From NCBI RefSeq assembly GCF_024347335.1, contig NZ_AP025464.1, positions 1,488,001 through 1,552,000 on the forward strand: a stretch of 64,000 bases of DNA, in the 5' to 3' direction. Positions 1 through 8,921 of this stretch are shown piece by piece; position 1 is the stretch's first letter; each line of letters starts with the position of its first letter. The position numbers were made by a program, and so were the translations under genes. The notes beneath the pieces were generated by a model. It ran no database searches and was not told the DNA's origin. It saw nothing but the letters and a program-made list of their open reading frames with translations. The stretch is from Vibrio celticus. GTDB taxonomy: Bacteria > Pseudomonadota > Gammaproteobacteria > Enterobacterales > Vibrionaceae.

Positions 1-96
1 TATTGCCCACTTCAGACCTTAATCAAAGCTGACTAATTTCTGCCCCGAAGTGAGCCGGAGTGAGATTGAACCTAATTTCAATTATCTGAGTTTTGG

Positions 97-150
97 TTTA
101 CTTTTCCTAATGCTTAGAGTTCTAACTTTGTGGCCAAATTTGCTAATTCA
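97..150. repeat. Diverged direct repeat, copy A
   Basis: This AT-rich stretch resembles 1955-2008 in the same orientation, with about 44 of 54 positions identical when aligned by eye. Both copies begin TTTACTTTTC and end TAATTCA. The two copies bracket the zntR-like/CDF gene pair. The origin of the repeat is unknown. Confidence 0.5.
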
Positions 151-195
151 CAACACTTTTGCAAAGATCATCTTGTTGGCTTTTATATGCAAAAT

Positions 196-230
196 CCTTG
201 ACCTTAGAGCTATATCAAGGGTTTATTATG
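196..230 (+). promoter_or_regulatory. MerR-family promoter/operator with 20-bp spacer
   Basis: TTGACC (198-203) and TATTAT (224-229) form -35 and -10 boxes separated by 20 bp. Between and overlapping them is a dyad, CCTT (202-205), 11 bp, AAGG (217-220). An over-long spacer with a dyad is the known signature of promoters untwisted by MerR-family activators, and 20 bp is the ZntR/zntA spacing. It lies just before the regulator gene itself, which suggests that the regulator autoregulates a zntR-CDF operon. Confidence 0.7.
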
Positions 231-264
231 AGGCTTGATTTAACGGATAATATTTGGTTTTTGA

Positions 265-669
265 ATGTATAGGATCGGAGAGTTAGCTAACCTTCACCGA
301 ATTAAGGTTGATACGCTGCGCTTTTATGAAAAAGTCGAGATTCTGCAACCGTCAGCGCGTAGCAATGCAGGGTATCGGCTCTATAACCAGCACGATGAGC
401 AAAAGTTGGCATTTGTAATACGAGCTAAACAAGTTGGATTTTCATTGCAAGATATTAAGCAGTTACTCTCTATTGAGGTTGATAGAGATAATCGGGCTTG
501 CTCTGACTCTAAGGCGATCGTTGATAGCAAACTTGCGCAGGTCGACGCTCAGATACAAGAGTTGCAGCTCTTTCGTGTATCACTATCAACGTTGAGCCAG
601 TCTTGCTGTGGCACTGATGAGCCAGCGACGAATTGTTCGATTTTAGAAGCGCTAAACAGTCACGATTAG
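265..669 (+). CDS. zntR: ZntR-like MerR-family metal-responsive activator
   Basis: This is a 134-residue MerR-family regulator. The N-terminal winged helix-turn-helix (about 1-70) begins MYRIGELA, as in E. coli ZntR. A dimerisation helix and a C-terminal metal loop with the CCGT motif follow. Cysteines 79, 114, 115 and 124 align with the zinc-binding cysteines of ZntR, but the position of its His119 ligand is Glu here, so metal preference could differ (Zn, Cd or Pb). The start is the ATG at 265; no strong ribosome site is visible. It is followed by a cation-diffusion exporter, the likely target, and preceded by a MerR-type promoter. Confidence 0.85.
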   Translation: MYRIGELANLHRIKVDTLRFYEKVEILQPSARSNAGYRLYNQHDEQKLAFVIRAKQVGFSLQDIKQLLSIEVDRDNRACSDSKAIVDSKLAQVDAQIQELQLFRVSLSTLSQSCCGTDEPATNCSILEALNSHD

Positions 670-779
670 GGTGTATACTGAGCGTGCAATAACTCTGAAG
701 CAGTGCCTGTCAACTTTGTTTGTAATGTTGTACTTGCACAGTATCAAGTGTTTAAGGGTTAAATCTAGGAAAGGTAGTT

Positions 780-1667
780 TTGAAAACGATTGAAGCGATA
801 CGAAAGATTACACTCATAGGTGCATTGGTCAATATCATATTGGCGATTGTGAAAATAGTTGTAGGTAGTGTGTCTGGCAGTAGTGCGTTGGTTGCAGATG
901 GTGTACATAGCTTTTCAGACTTGCTGACTGACGCTGTAGTTCTGTTTGGGGCACAGTATTGGATAGCGCCCGCAGATGCAAAGCATCCCTATGGTCACTA
1001 TCGTTATGAAACCATGTGTAATCTAATTATAGGTACACTTTTGCTGTTCACCGCTGCTGGCATTGCATGGGACTCTATTGACCGAATAGGGTCGAGCGAA
1101 GCAGTAGCCCCTAGCATGTGGGCGTTAGTTGCGGCACTAGGCTCTATTGGGGCCAAAGAGTTGCTTTATCGTTGGACATTTCGATGTGCCAACGATGTTG
1201 GCTCATCGGCATTAAGGGCCAATGCATGGCATCATCGCTCTGACGCACTGAGCTCTGTACCTGTTGTTTTGTCTGTAATTGCAGCTCCCTTTGTCCCTGA
1301 ATATTACTACCTTGACCAAATTGCCGCGTTGTTGGTTACAGCTATGATACTGAAAGGCGCAGTGTCAATCGTATTGCCTTCCTTGCAAGAGATAACGGAG
1401 CGGAGCGCTGGTCAAGAGGTGATAGGTAGAATACAGCAGCATGCTGCTGAGCATAACGACGTTAAAGAAGTTCACGCCATCAGATCACGGCGTGCTGGAA
1501 ATGCAACATTTGTCGATTTCCATCTTCTGGTGCAGCCAGATCTAACGGTCAGAGAAGGGCATGATATCGCAAAGGACTTTAAATTGAGATTAATGAAAGA
1601 AAGCAATGAGATGCTAGACATTATTATTCATATTGAGCCTTATGAACCTCGACCTCAAGTATATTGA
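780..1667 (+). CDS. Cation diffusion facilitator (Zn/Cd/Fe exporter)
   Basis: This 295-residue CDF-family protein is an inner-membrane metal/proton antiporter. It has about six transmembrane segments in residues 10-210 and a cytoplasmic metal-binding domain after about 215. The family metal site is visible: HSFSD in TM2 (with the preceding ADG) and HHRSD in TM5, the H-x3-D pairs typical of zinc/cadmium transporters. The start is TTG at 780, chosen because AGGAAAGG lies at the right distance upstream and the protein then begins just before TM1. It is probably co-regulated with the ZntR-like gene 110 bp upstream. Confidence 0.85.
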   Translation: MKTIEAIRKITLIGALVNIILAIVKIVVGSVSGSSALVADGVHSFSDLLTDAVVLFGAQYWIAPADAKHPYGHYRYETMCNLIIGTLLLFTAAGIAWDSIDRIGSSEAVAPSMWALVAALGSIGAKELLYRWTFRCANDVGSSALRANAWHHRSDALSSVPVVLSVIAAPFVPEYYYLDQIAALLVTAMILKGAVSIVLPSLQEITERSAGQEVIGRIQQHAAEHNDVKEVHAIRSRRAGNATFVDFHLLVQPDLTVREGHDIAKDFKLRLMKESNEMLDIIIHIEPYEPRPQVY

Positions 1668-1954
1668 CAGTAGCAGGACTTAATTAGCCTCACCCTGTCA
1701 ATAATCAGGTCACAGTACAATCTGATTTGTTCTAGCCAGACTGGATATTAATCTAAGCGACTTTCTATACCTATAGTTATCCATTAGTCGCTCATATTCG
1801 ATTTTTCGAAACTCATTTATGTCCAACGATGTTTCGCACCTGGTGATGCTGGACAAAGGTCACTTGGCATTAGTGTGTCTGGGGTCCTTAACTTAAAGCT
1901 GCCCTATAGCGAGTTTCGAGCGATTAAAAGATCTTTCAGAAAAGCATGATTTGA

Positions 1955-2008
1955 TTTACTTTTCTTCATGCTTAGAACTCTAATTATGTGACCAAATTAG
2001 TTAATTCA
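1955..2008. repeat. Diverged direct repeat, copy B; otherwise empty gap 1668-2123
   Basis: This is the partner of the repeat at 97-150, about 1.86 kb away. The rest of 1668-2123 holds no convincing gene. Part of it may be the promoter region for the small ORF at 2124. Confidence 0.5.
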
Positions 2009-2123
2009 TTACAGTTTAGGAGGGGGTATTGTTATTGCGTTATAAGATTTGCTTGTTCGGTTTAAGTGTACTTTTTACCCTATAGCTCTTAAGATTATTT
2101 GAAACGATAAAGGAGTGAAGCGC

Positions 2124-2228
2124 ATGTCTTCCCCAATTCAAATCTATTTGCTACTTGGTTTTTTTGCCATTGTTGGGTTAACTCTAATTACTAGCCGCCT
2201 CTTATTAAAAAAGGCAGCTAAGCAGTAG
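2124..2228 (+). CDS. 34-residue putative membrane peptide
   Basis: ATG at 2124 follows a good ribosome site (AAGGAG, 8 bases upstream) and opens a 34-codon frame. The product is a single hydrophobic segment (residues 5-22, IYLLLGFF...) followed by a basic tail RLLLKKAAKQ, so it would be a one-pass inner-membrane peptide with a positive cytoplasmic end. No family is recognised. It precedes the DUF2384-like gene by 64 bp and could be transcribed with it. The call rests on the ribosome site and the membrane-peptide shape alone. Confidence 0.5.
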   Translation: MSSPIQIYLLLGFFAIVGLTLITSRLLLKKAAKQ

Positions 2229-2292
2229 GTCAATTCTTTTTGCCATATTTGATGGTTAAACTTTACTCCTGTTTCAACCAAAGGAAAGGTCT

Positions 2293-2526
2293 ATGAGTCA
2301 GCAGCTTTTGTATCTGAAAAACCTAAAACCAGATCATACTAATAAATCTGAAGTAGCCGTAATTAAAGAAGCTGAAAGTATCTTTTCTAGCCTTGATAAA
2401 GCTCTCCGTTGGATGACTAAACCGAAGAAACAATTTTCCGGAATGACTCCTTTAGACATGATTCAAAGAGGACAGCGAGATCAGGTTAGCCAGCTATTAA
2501 CTAAAATCAATCAAGGGTCTTGGTAA
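2293..2526 (+). CDS. Short MbcA/ParS/Xre-type (DUF2384) domain protein
   Basis: This 77-residue protein has a C-terminal half (about 28-77, ending GMTPLDMIQRGQRDQVSQLL) that resembles the DUF2384 toxin-binding domain of Xre/MbcA/ParS antitoxins of RES-type toxin systems. Those antitoxins are usually about 130-150 residues with an N-terminal helix-turn-helix; that part is missing here. No RES-domain toxin gene follows: 2527-3017 has no credible ORF. It may be an orphan or a trimmed antitoxin, or a stand-alone regulator. The start follows AAGGAAAGG. Confidence 0.55.
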   Translation: MSQQLLYLKNLKPDHTNKSEVAVIKEAESIFSSLDKALRWMTKPKKQFSGMTPLDMIQRGQRDQVSQLLTKINQGSW

Positions 2527-3017
2527 ATAAGAGAACGACAAAGAAGCTTAGTAGTTAAGGTACGACAGAATCGCTGATCTCAATACTTTTAGCGTGTGCT
2601 GTAACTTCCCTTTGCCCCACCATTAGTCATATTTAACAGAATGTTAACATGTATTTGCCCTACTAAAAGTCATCCCTTGTCTGTTGGATATTTGCAAGGC
2701 AAACTGCTGGGCAAAAGTTCGAAAACACTCTGAATGTCTAAAAATCGCCATATTTTTCGAATCTAGGGATTTTATATCATCGGCTTTTCGGTTTCGGTGG
2801 CTGAAAGTTTGGGATAATTTGGAAATAGCTATACCTGTACTCTTATCTGAGTCATAGCGGCAGAAGATTCATAATTTCTGTTGCGCTGCGCTTACGAACC
2901 GATGAGAACATAAATCGATATCTACTTAGCCATCTTTACATACCTTTACATCACATAACGTTATCTTACTTACATTAGTATATTCTTAAGTAGTGAAACA
3001 AAGAGAAGGAAAACGTC
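2527..3017. other. Non-coding gap before the EF-hand gene
   Basis: No credible gene is seen. The last 80 bases are AT-rich with TTACAT/TATATT-like elements that may form the promoter of the gene at 3018. No repeat or RNA gene is recognised. Confidence 0.4.
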
Positions 3018-3368
3018 ATGAAAATCAAAAGGACGATAATCGCGTTACTCGGTATCGTTATTGCCTTCGGAGCAATGGCTGGTGGAATGAATAAAGGCAT
3101 GAATAACAATATGTCACGCCCAGTATTTTCACAGTTTGATCTCGATGGTGATGGCAAGATAACCGAAGCCGAGTTCAATCAAGCACGCTCAGAACGTATT
3201 GCCCAGCGAGCAGAAGAGGGACGTACGTTGAAAAATATCAATCAAAGCCACAGTTTTGCTTCGTTAGATAGCAACGCGGATGGCGCTATCTCTCAACAAG
3301 AGTTTAATGCTCATCAAGGCATGGTGAACCCCAAAAATACCATGGGCAAAGGAAAAAACAATCAGTAG
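3018..3368 (+). CDS. Secreted EF-hand calcium-binding protein
   Basis: This 116-residue protein begins with a Sec-type signal peptide (MKIKRTIIALLGIVIAFGAMA). Two EF-hand loops follow: DLDGDGKITEAE near residue 41 and DSNADGAISQQE near residue 80. Both carry acidic residues at loop positions 1, 3, 5 and 12. It is therefore expected to bind calcium in the periplasm or outside the cell. The start has AGAAGGAAAA upstream. The protein ends in a Lys/Asn-rich tail, and a hairpin terminator follows. It shows no obvious functional link to the RND genes downstream. Confidence 0.8.
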   Translation: MKIKRTIIALLGIVIAFGAMAGGMNKGMNNNMSRPVFSQFDLDGDGKITEAEFNQARSERIAQRAEEGRTLKNINQSHSFASLDSNADGAISQQEFNAHQGMVNPKNTMGKGKNNQ

Positions 3369-3378
3369 CTCAATTCAA

Positions 3379-3411
3379 TCAGGCCTCCATTTGTGAGGCC
3401 TGACTTATTTT
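3379..3411 (+). terminator. Rho-independent terminator
   Basis: The stem TCAGGCCTC / GAGGCCTGA has a 7-base loop and is followed by CTTATTTT. It sits just after the EF-hand gene and separates it from the RND operon. Confidence 0.75.
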
Positions 3412-3492
3412 GAGATCAAGGAAGCAAATCCGCTTATGTTGGTGTGCTACCTTTTACTTAAGGCAAAGCTAATATATAGTAAGGGAATCGCT

Positions 3493-4815
3493 ATGACTGG
3501 GTATAGCTGGTTACAAAGGGCTCTGTTTGTTCCTCCTGTTTTTTTGGGCATCGCGTTATTGGTGATCGCACCAGGGATGAAGGCTGAACCGCCTAAAGCG
3601 AGTAATACGGCTGCTAAAAAGGTGGTTCGGGTGTTGAAAGTCGAGCCGCGAAATATCCAACCTTCTGCCATCGGATATGGACATACCGAGTCTGTTCAAG
3701 ACTGGCAGGCACAGTCTGAACTTGACGGCGCGGTTGTGTGGGTTTCTGAGCAATACAAAACGGGCGCTATTATCCGCAAAGACAGCGAACTCCTTAGAAT
3801 CGACCCCACCTCTTATCAACTTACTATTGCCCGTTTGCAAGCTGAGCTTGAAGTGCTAATGCTAACGAATCAGACCATTATCGATTCGCTCAAGATTGCA
3901 GAGAAAGAGTTTGAGGTACAACAGTCAGAATATGCCCGCTCAATCAAATTGAGTGAAACCGGGCATATCTCCAAAACAGAGAAAGACCGCGCGACCAAAG
4001 ACTTGCTCAGCAGCCAGCAACAGCTCCAGACACAGAAAAACCAACTGGCAATTAATCAAGCGCAGCAAAAGGTTTTGCAAACGGAACTAGCACTTGCAAA
4101 CCGAGATCTCGAACAAACCGTAATTAAAGCCCCATTTGATATTCGCATTGTCGAAACCCTGGTTGGACTCGCCGAGTATGTCAACAAGGGGGAGTTGCTG
4201 CTCAAAGCGGATGACATCGATGCCGTTGAGGTTCGCGCGCAGTTTCCGCTTGGTAAAATGCGTCCGCTAAGAAATTCCAATCGTTTTGACTCGCTTGACG
4301 AAGATGTTCATAGCAACTTGAGCGCGACAGTAGAACTCCAAGCAGGCGATAAAGTAATTACTTGGCCTGCCGAGGTTAGCCGCTCCGGCGGTGAAATCGA
4401 TGCCCAGACTCAAAGCCAAAGCCTGGTTGCACAAGTCAATCAGCCCTATCAGCAAGCCATTCCCGGGGAGAAGCCACCACTTATTCGTGGGACTTTCGTT
4501 AAAGTCACGATTAAAGCACCGATGATGGAGCAACAAGTCTTGCTACCGATAAACGCCATCCATGACGGTAAAGTTTACACTGTCTCTGAAGGTAAACTGA
4601 AAAGCAAACCTGTCAGGATAGATTTCGTCCAAGGGCAGGTTGCGGTGATTAAATCTGGCGTGGAATTCGGTGATGTGGTTGTGCTAAGTAAACTTTCACC
4701 CGCCGTTGAGGGGATGGCTTTACAACCGCAACCGGATGAGAAAATCGGCCTTTGGTTGGATACGCAGAGCGGATTTAAAGCCCTAAACGCGATTCAGAAA
4801 GAGAGCAAATTATGA
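3493..4815 (+). CDS. RND efflux periplasmic adaptor (HlyD/MFP family)
   Basis: This 440-residue membrane-fusion protein would bridge an inner-membrane RND pump to an outer-membrane channel. It has an N-terminal hydrophobic anchor or signal (about 10-32), a beta-barrel/lipoyl half, a long Gln-rich coiled-coil hairpin (about 115-205), the second lipoyl half (VIKAPFDIRI) and a C-terminal beta domain. I chose ATG 3493 over an upstream ATG at 3436 because it follows AAGGGA and starts directly before the signal segment. It overlaps the pump gene by 4 bases (ATGA), so the two are translationally coupled. The substrate is unknown, and no outer-membrane factor gene lies nearby. Confidence 0.88.
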   Translation: MTGYSWLQRALFVPPVFLGIALLVIAPGMKAEPPKASNTAAKKVVRVLKVEPRNIQPSAIGYGHTESVQDWQAQSELDGAVVWVSEQYKTGAIIRKDSELLRIDPTSYQLTIARLQAELEVLMLTNQTIIDSLKIAEKEFEVQQSEYARSIKLSETGHISKTEKDRATKDLLSSQQQLQTQKNQLAINQAQQKVLQTELALANRDLEQTVIKAPFDIRIVETLVGLAEYVNKGELLLKADDIDAVEVRAQFPLGKMRPLRNSNRFDSLDEDVHSNLSATVELQAGDKVITWPAEVSRSGGEIDAQTQSQSLVAQVNQPYQQAIPGEKPPLIRGTFVKVTIKAPMMEQQVLLPINAIHDGKVYTVSEGKLKSKPVRIDFVQGQVAVIKSGVEFGDVVVLSKLSPAVEGMALQPQPDEKIGLWLDTQSGFKALNAIQKESKL

Positions 4816-7800
4816 TCGCTTTTTTTGCTCGGCACACCACTGGCGCCAATGTCCTGATGATGGCGGTACTGCTGTTAGGGACTTTTGCCTTGCCCAAACT
4901 GCAGAAAGACACTTTTCCGTTGACGCCGACCAAAAATATTGAGGTTCGGATCGTTTATCCGGGCGCGTCACCTTTTGAGATGATGGAAGAAGTGTGTTAC
5001 CCGTTGGAAAATTCTCTCGATAAGCTGAGTGAAATTAAAGAGTTAAGCTGTGATGCCCGAGAGAATTTGGTCATCGCCAATGTGGAAATCGGCGATGATG
5101 AAGACATTGACACTTTAACCAGCGATATTCAACAGCAGGTTAACGCCATCAGTGATTTTCCGGATCGAGTTGAGCAGATCACGGTGTCGAAACTGGACCG
5201 AGTGGCAACGGTGGCCAGTGTCGCGATTACCGGCAATATGTCAGATAGGGACTTATATCTCTATGCCCAACAAATTAAGCACAAGTTAAAAGAGAGCCCA
5301 TTGATCGCTCAGGTGACCGTGAGCGGTTTTGCGGATCAAGAAATAGAAATTCGCGTATCGCAGTGGAAGTTGCAGCAGTACGGCCTGAGTGTGTCCGACT
5401 TGTCCAATCTGGTACAACAGCAAAGTATCAGCACTCCTGCTGGTGTATTTAGTAATGACTTGGAAGAGATCAGCGTCCGCTTCGACCACTTAGGCAGCAA
5501 CGTCAGAGACTTCGAAAATATCGTGATTAAATCCAGTGAGACGGGGACTCAGGTTCGCCTCGGTGATGTTGCCGTTATTCAGCAGAAGTTCACTAGCGAT
5601 GAAAATCAAATCCTGTTCAATGGTCAGCGTGCCGCTTTGCTTCAGGTGTCCAAAACGCAATTTCAAGATACCTTAACGGTCAAAGATGCGATCGTCAGCA
5701 TCGTTGAAAAAGAACAGGCGAGAGCCCCTGAAGGCGTCGCTTTAACCATCACCCAAGATTCCAGCATCAATATTATTGAGCGTCTGAGAATCCTCACCAG
5801 CAATGGCGCACAGGGATTAGCACTGGCATTTTTGATGTTGTGGGCGTTTTTTAATATTCGCTTTAGCTTTTGGGTCACCATGGGGCTGCCGGTTTCATTC
5901 CTTGGCGCCATTTTTGCGATACAACTTCTCGGTTATACCCTGAATATGATGACGCTGGTCGGGCTGATTGTCGCGATTGGTCTGCTAATGGACGACTCGT
6001 TGATCATTGCAGAAAACATCGCTGCCAAGAGGCAACAAGGGCTACCCGCGTTTGACGCTGCAGTTGAAGGTACCAAACAAGTCTTCCCAGGTGTGATTGC
6101 ATCGTTTGCTACCACCATCATGGTGATAGGGCCGCTGATGTTTCTCACAGGCAAGATGGGCGAAGTACTACGCTATATTCCCATCGTGTTATTGATTACC
6201 TTGCTTGTTAGTCTGATAGAAGCTTTCTTGATCTTGCCGTCTCATTTGGCACATAGCCATACTGAATCTCGCTCTAATCCTATACGGGACAAGTTCATTG
6301 CCGGTTTTGAAAACATCAGAGACAGATTCTTTGTGCCAGTGAGTGTCAAGGCGATGAATGCACCTTATCTTTCACTAGGGATATTGGTGATGGTGGTGAT
6401 GATTTCAACCGCTTCCATTTCATCAGGTTGGCTGAAATTCAAAGCCATGCCTGCCTTGGAAAGTGATGTGCTGCAGGCGCGTATCTTGCTCCCTCAAGGC
6501 AGTTTACTGAGCCAGACAGAGGCGGTGGTGGAGAAGGTTTCAAACGCGCTTGATGAACTCAACCAAGAATACGCAGAGAAACACCCAAGCTCAAAACCTT
6601 TGGTCGCGAGCACCACCATCATGTTCAACTTAAATGCTGATGCCAATGAGTCGGGGCCGCATATGGCAACCGTCAGTGCCGATCTATTGCCAGCGCAATT
6701 TAGGCAGCAGAGCATTAAAGATCTGATCCAAGATTGGAAGCAAAAAGTGGGCCCCATAGCCGATGTGGTTTCACTCAAGTTTACCGATAAAGAACGGGGC
6801 ATTGCTGGCAATGGCATTGATATTCGAGTTCAGGGGGAGTCGTTACAAGAGCTTGATAAGGTGAGCCGATTGCTGGTGAAATGGCTAAAGGGATTTGATG
6901 GTGTCTATAACTTGTCCACTGATCTACGTGAGGGCAGAACCGAATTTCACGTTAACCTTAAAGATGAAGCTGGTGTGATGGGAGTTAATGCTTCCAACAT
7001 TGCTCAAACGTTGCGCAGTGCGGTAAAAGGCAGTACTGATCTGACGGTTTTCCAACAAGGTGAGCTGGTGGATATTAGTGTGAGACTGGATGAGTTTACT
7101 CACCAAGCTAGCCTGTATGAGTTGAATAACTTGATGGTGACGGCAGGCAATGGAACCCTAGTTCCATTATCAAGTGTTGCGACGTTTGACAGAAAACAAG
7201 CCTTCTCGCGAATTCACCGCATTAGTGGGATGAACACTGTGGTTGTGCAAGGCAATATCGATACGCGGGTTGCCAATGCGCGTGAAATCATGCTGCAGTT
7301 CAATAGTGAATTTGTCTCGCAAACTCAACACAAATTCCCAGACATCACCTTCACCTCGCAAGGTCAGGATAAAGAAAGCTCAGATACGGGCTCCTCGCTG
7401 GCGACCTTCTTTGCTCTTGGCGTGGTGGGGATTTATCTTATTTTAGTTTTCCTGTTACAAAGCTACACTCAACCGATTGCTGTGCTGCTGGCAATCCCTA
7501 TGGGCTGGATTGGTGTGGTATGGGGGCACTTGGGCATGGGGTTCGATTTGACTATTCCAAGCTTGGTTGGCTTTGCTACCTTAGCGGGTATCGTCGTTAA
7601 CGATAACATTCTGTTGGTCAATTTTATTAAGAAGAATATCGCCCAAGGCGAGCGCTTGATAGACGCTTGTCGAGAGGCGGTACGTGACCGATTTAGAGCG
7701 ATATTTATCACCTCGTTAACCACATTTGCAGGATTGCTTCCACTGTTAACCGAAACCAGTACGCAAGCGCAATTTCTGATCCCGTTAATTGCCAGTATTG

Positions 7801-7916
7801 CGTTTGGCTTAGTCTCGGCTACGTTACTCGCGTCAATTGTTGTGCCTTGCGTGCTGCTTATTTTGGACGATTTAAAGCTGACCAAATGGGCAGAAGGTGC
7901 TCAATCTTCCCTTTGA
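4812..7916 (+). CDS. RND efflux pump inner-membrane transporter
   Basis: This 1034-residue pump of the AcrB/MdtB-like family is a proton-driven exporter of hydrophobic compounds. The layout is classical: TM1 at about 8-28, a large periplasmic loop, TM2-6 at about 330-480 including GLIVAIGLLMDDSLI with the paired Asp of the proton relay, a second periplasmic loop, and TM8-12 at about 870-1020. Its start codon overlaps the adaptor stop. Full length with no break. It groups by eye with the shorter-named 'efflux RND permease' branch common in Vibrio; drug specificity cannot be read from the sequence. Confidence 0.9.
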   Translation: MIAFFARHTTGANVLMMAVLLLGTFALPKLQKDTFPLTPTKNIEVRIVYPGASPFEMMEEVCYPLENSLDKLSEIKELSCDARENLVIANVEIGDDEDIDTLTSDIQQQVNAISDFPDRVEQITVSKLDRVATVASVAITGNMSDRDLYLYAQQIKHKLKESPLIAQVTVSGFADQEIEIRVSQWKLQQYGLSVSDLSNLVQQQSISTPAGVFSNDLEEISVRFDHLGSNVRDFENIVIKSSETGTQVRLGDVAVIQQKFTSDENQILFNGQRAALLQVSKTQFQDTLTVKDAIVSIVEKEQARAPEGVALTITQDSSINIIERLRILTSNGAQGLALAFLMLWAFFNIRFSFWVTMGLPVSFLGAIFAIQLLGYTLNMMTLVGLIVAIGLLMDDSLIIAENIAAKRQQGLPAFDAAVEGTKQVFPGVIASFATTIMVIGPLMFLTGKMGEVLRYIPIVLLITLLVSLIEAFLILPSHLAHSHTESRSNPIRDKFIAGFENIRDRFFVPVSVKAMNAPYLSLGILVMVVMISTASISSGWLKFKAMPALESDVLQARILLPQGSLLSQTEAVVEKVSNALDELNQEYAEKHPSSKPLVASTTIMFNLNADANESGPHMATVSADLLPAQFRQQSIKDLIQDWKQKVGPIADVVSLKFTDKERGIAGNGIDIRVQGESLQELDKVSRLLVKWLKGFDGVYNLSTDLREGRTEFHVNLKDEAGVMGVNASNIAQTLRSAVKGSTDLTVFQQGELVDISVRLDEFTHQASLYELNNLMVTAGNGTLVPLSSVATFDRKQAFSRIHRISGMNTVVVQGNIDTRVANAREIMLQFNSEFVSQTQHKFPDITFTSQGQDKESSDTGSSLATFFALGVVGIYLILVFLLQSYTQPIAVLLAIPMGWIGVVWGHLGMGFDLTIPSLVGFATLAGIVVNDNILLVNFIKKNIAQGERLIDACREAVRDRFRAIFITSLTTFAGLLPLLTETSTQAQFLIPLIASIAFGLVSATLLASIVVPCVLLILDDLKLTKWAEGAQSSL

Positions 7917-7998
7917 GGCCCTTGGGAGTGCATGCTGAACCATGTCATTCAGCCCGGCATGAAAATGGTAGTTTGCGTAGAATTTATTTGGCGATTAA

Positions 7999-8045
7999 AC
8001 CCTATCACTGACTGCTGTTTTTTTGCTTACAAAAAACAATAGGGT
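7999..8045. repeat. Nested inverted repeat in gap 7917-8309
   Basis: ACCCTAT (7999-8005) pairs with ATAGGGT (8039-8045). Inside it, GTTTTTT and AAAAAAC form a second stem. It could be an imperfect terminator for the RND operon or a recombinase-related site. The rest of 7917-8309 shows no gene. Confidence 0.5.
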
Positions 8046-8309
8046 CTTGTCTTTTGCTTTTTGGTGGCAGTTTTCTATCAGGTTTAGCTATTTGTTGTCA
8101 TAAGACAATATAGTTTGAACGAGTCCAATAATGTCTGATCATTTACAATAAAGTTTGTCACTTTTCCTCTGTCAGTTCACTTGGCAGAGGTGTTGCGAAC
8201 CGACTATAGCAAACACGCCTTTGTCCACCGACGTTTCAGATCTTTCTAAACCCTACTAAATGTGACTGCCAAACTTCATGTTGACCAAAAACACTGAGAG
8301 GAGGTCATC

Positions 8310-8906
8310 ATGAGAAAGCTATCTTCTGGAAAATGCAGTGGCATCAAAAGGCCATTTAAGCTTGAAGAGATCTGGCGGATAAGAACTAGGCTGGAGATTG
8401 AAAATGATCTGATGCAGCTCGCACTACTGAACCTAGCGATAGATAGCAAATTAAGAGCGAGTGATTTGCTAAAACTACACGTTTACGATGTTTCTTCACA
8501 AGGAGTTATCTATGAAAGGGTTCAGTGCATCCAGCAAAAAACTGGCACTGATGTCCACTATGAGATTACCCCGAGAACACAGCAAAGTATTAGCCGATGG
8601 ATTTTTGCAGCATCCCTAGAGGCGAACAGTTTTCTATTCCCGAGTAGCCGACGCTTTGGGCAACCAATCAGCTACTCATTCTATCGTTCAATTATCAGGA
8701 ACTGGGCTACAAAACTGGGACTGAATGCAGACTATTACGGCACTCATTCCATGCGCCGCACCAAAGCCACTTTAATCTATGCCAGAACGAAAAACATCAG
8801 GGCCGTACAGATTTTACTTGGACATTCGAAGCTAGATAACACAATTCGATACCTTGGCGTTGAGCTAGAAGACGCTCTGAGGCTGTCTGAGAAAACAGAC
8901 TGCTGA
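8310..8906 (+). CDS. Catalytic-domain-only tyrosine recombinase
   Basis: This 198-residue phage-integrase-family recombinase has visible catalytic residues: Arg49, Lys77, His146-x2-Arg149 (HSMRR), His172 (GHSKL) and Tyr181 (IRYLGV). The N-terminal core-binding domain of ordinary integrases is absent, giving the size and shape of the FimB/FimE group that inverts short promoter elements. The start has GAGAGGAGG upstream. No adjacent prophage, integron cassette or att duplication was seen. Hairpins lie on both sides (7999-8045 and 8922-8947). Its substrate is unknown; it may act at a distance or be a domesticated element remnant. Confidence 0.85.
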   Translation: MRKLSSGKCSGIKRPFKLEEIWRIRTRLEIENDLMQLALLNLAIDSKLRASDLLKLHVYDVSSQGVIYERVQCIQQKTGTDVHYEITPRTQQSISRWIFAASLEANSFLFPSSRRFGQPISYSFYRSIIRNWATKLGLNADYYGTHSMRRTKATLIYARTKNIRAVQILLGHSKLDNTIRYLGVELEDALRLSEKTDC

Positions 8907-8921
8907 CAGACAGGCGCTGAA

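Noticed and set aside
50..238. 62-codon plus-strand frame at the window start
   Set aside because: No family similarity, low-complexity AT-rich content, and it overlaps the MerR-type promoter.
2293..3017. Complete Xre/RES toxin-antitoxin system
   Set aside because: Only a short DUF2384-like domain is present; no RES toxin follows and the DNA-binding part is missing.
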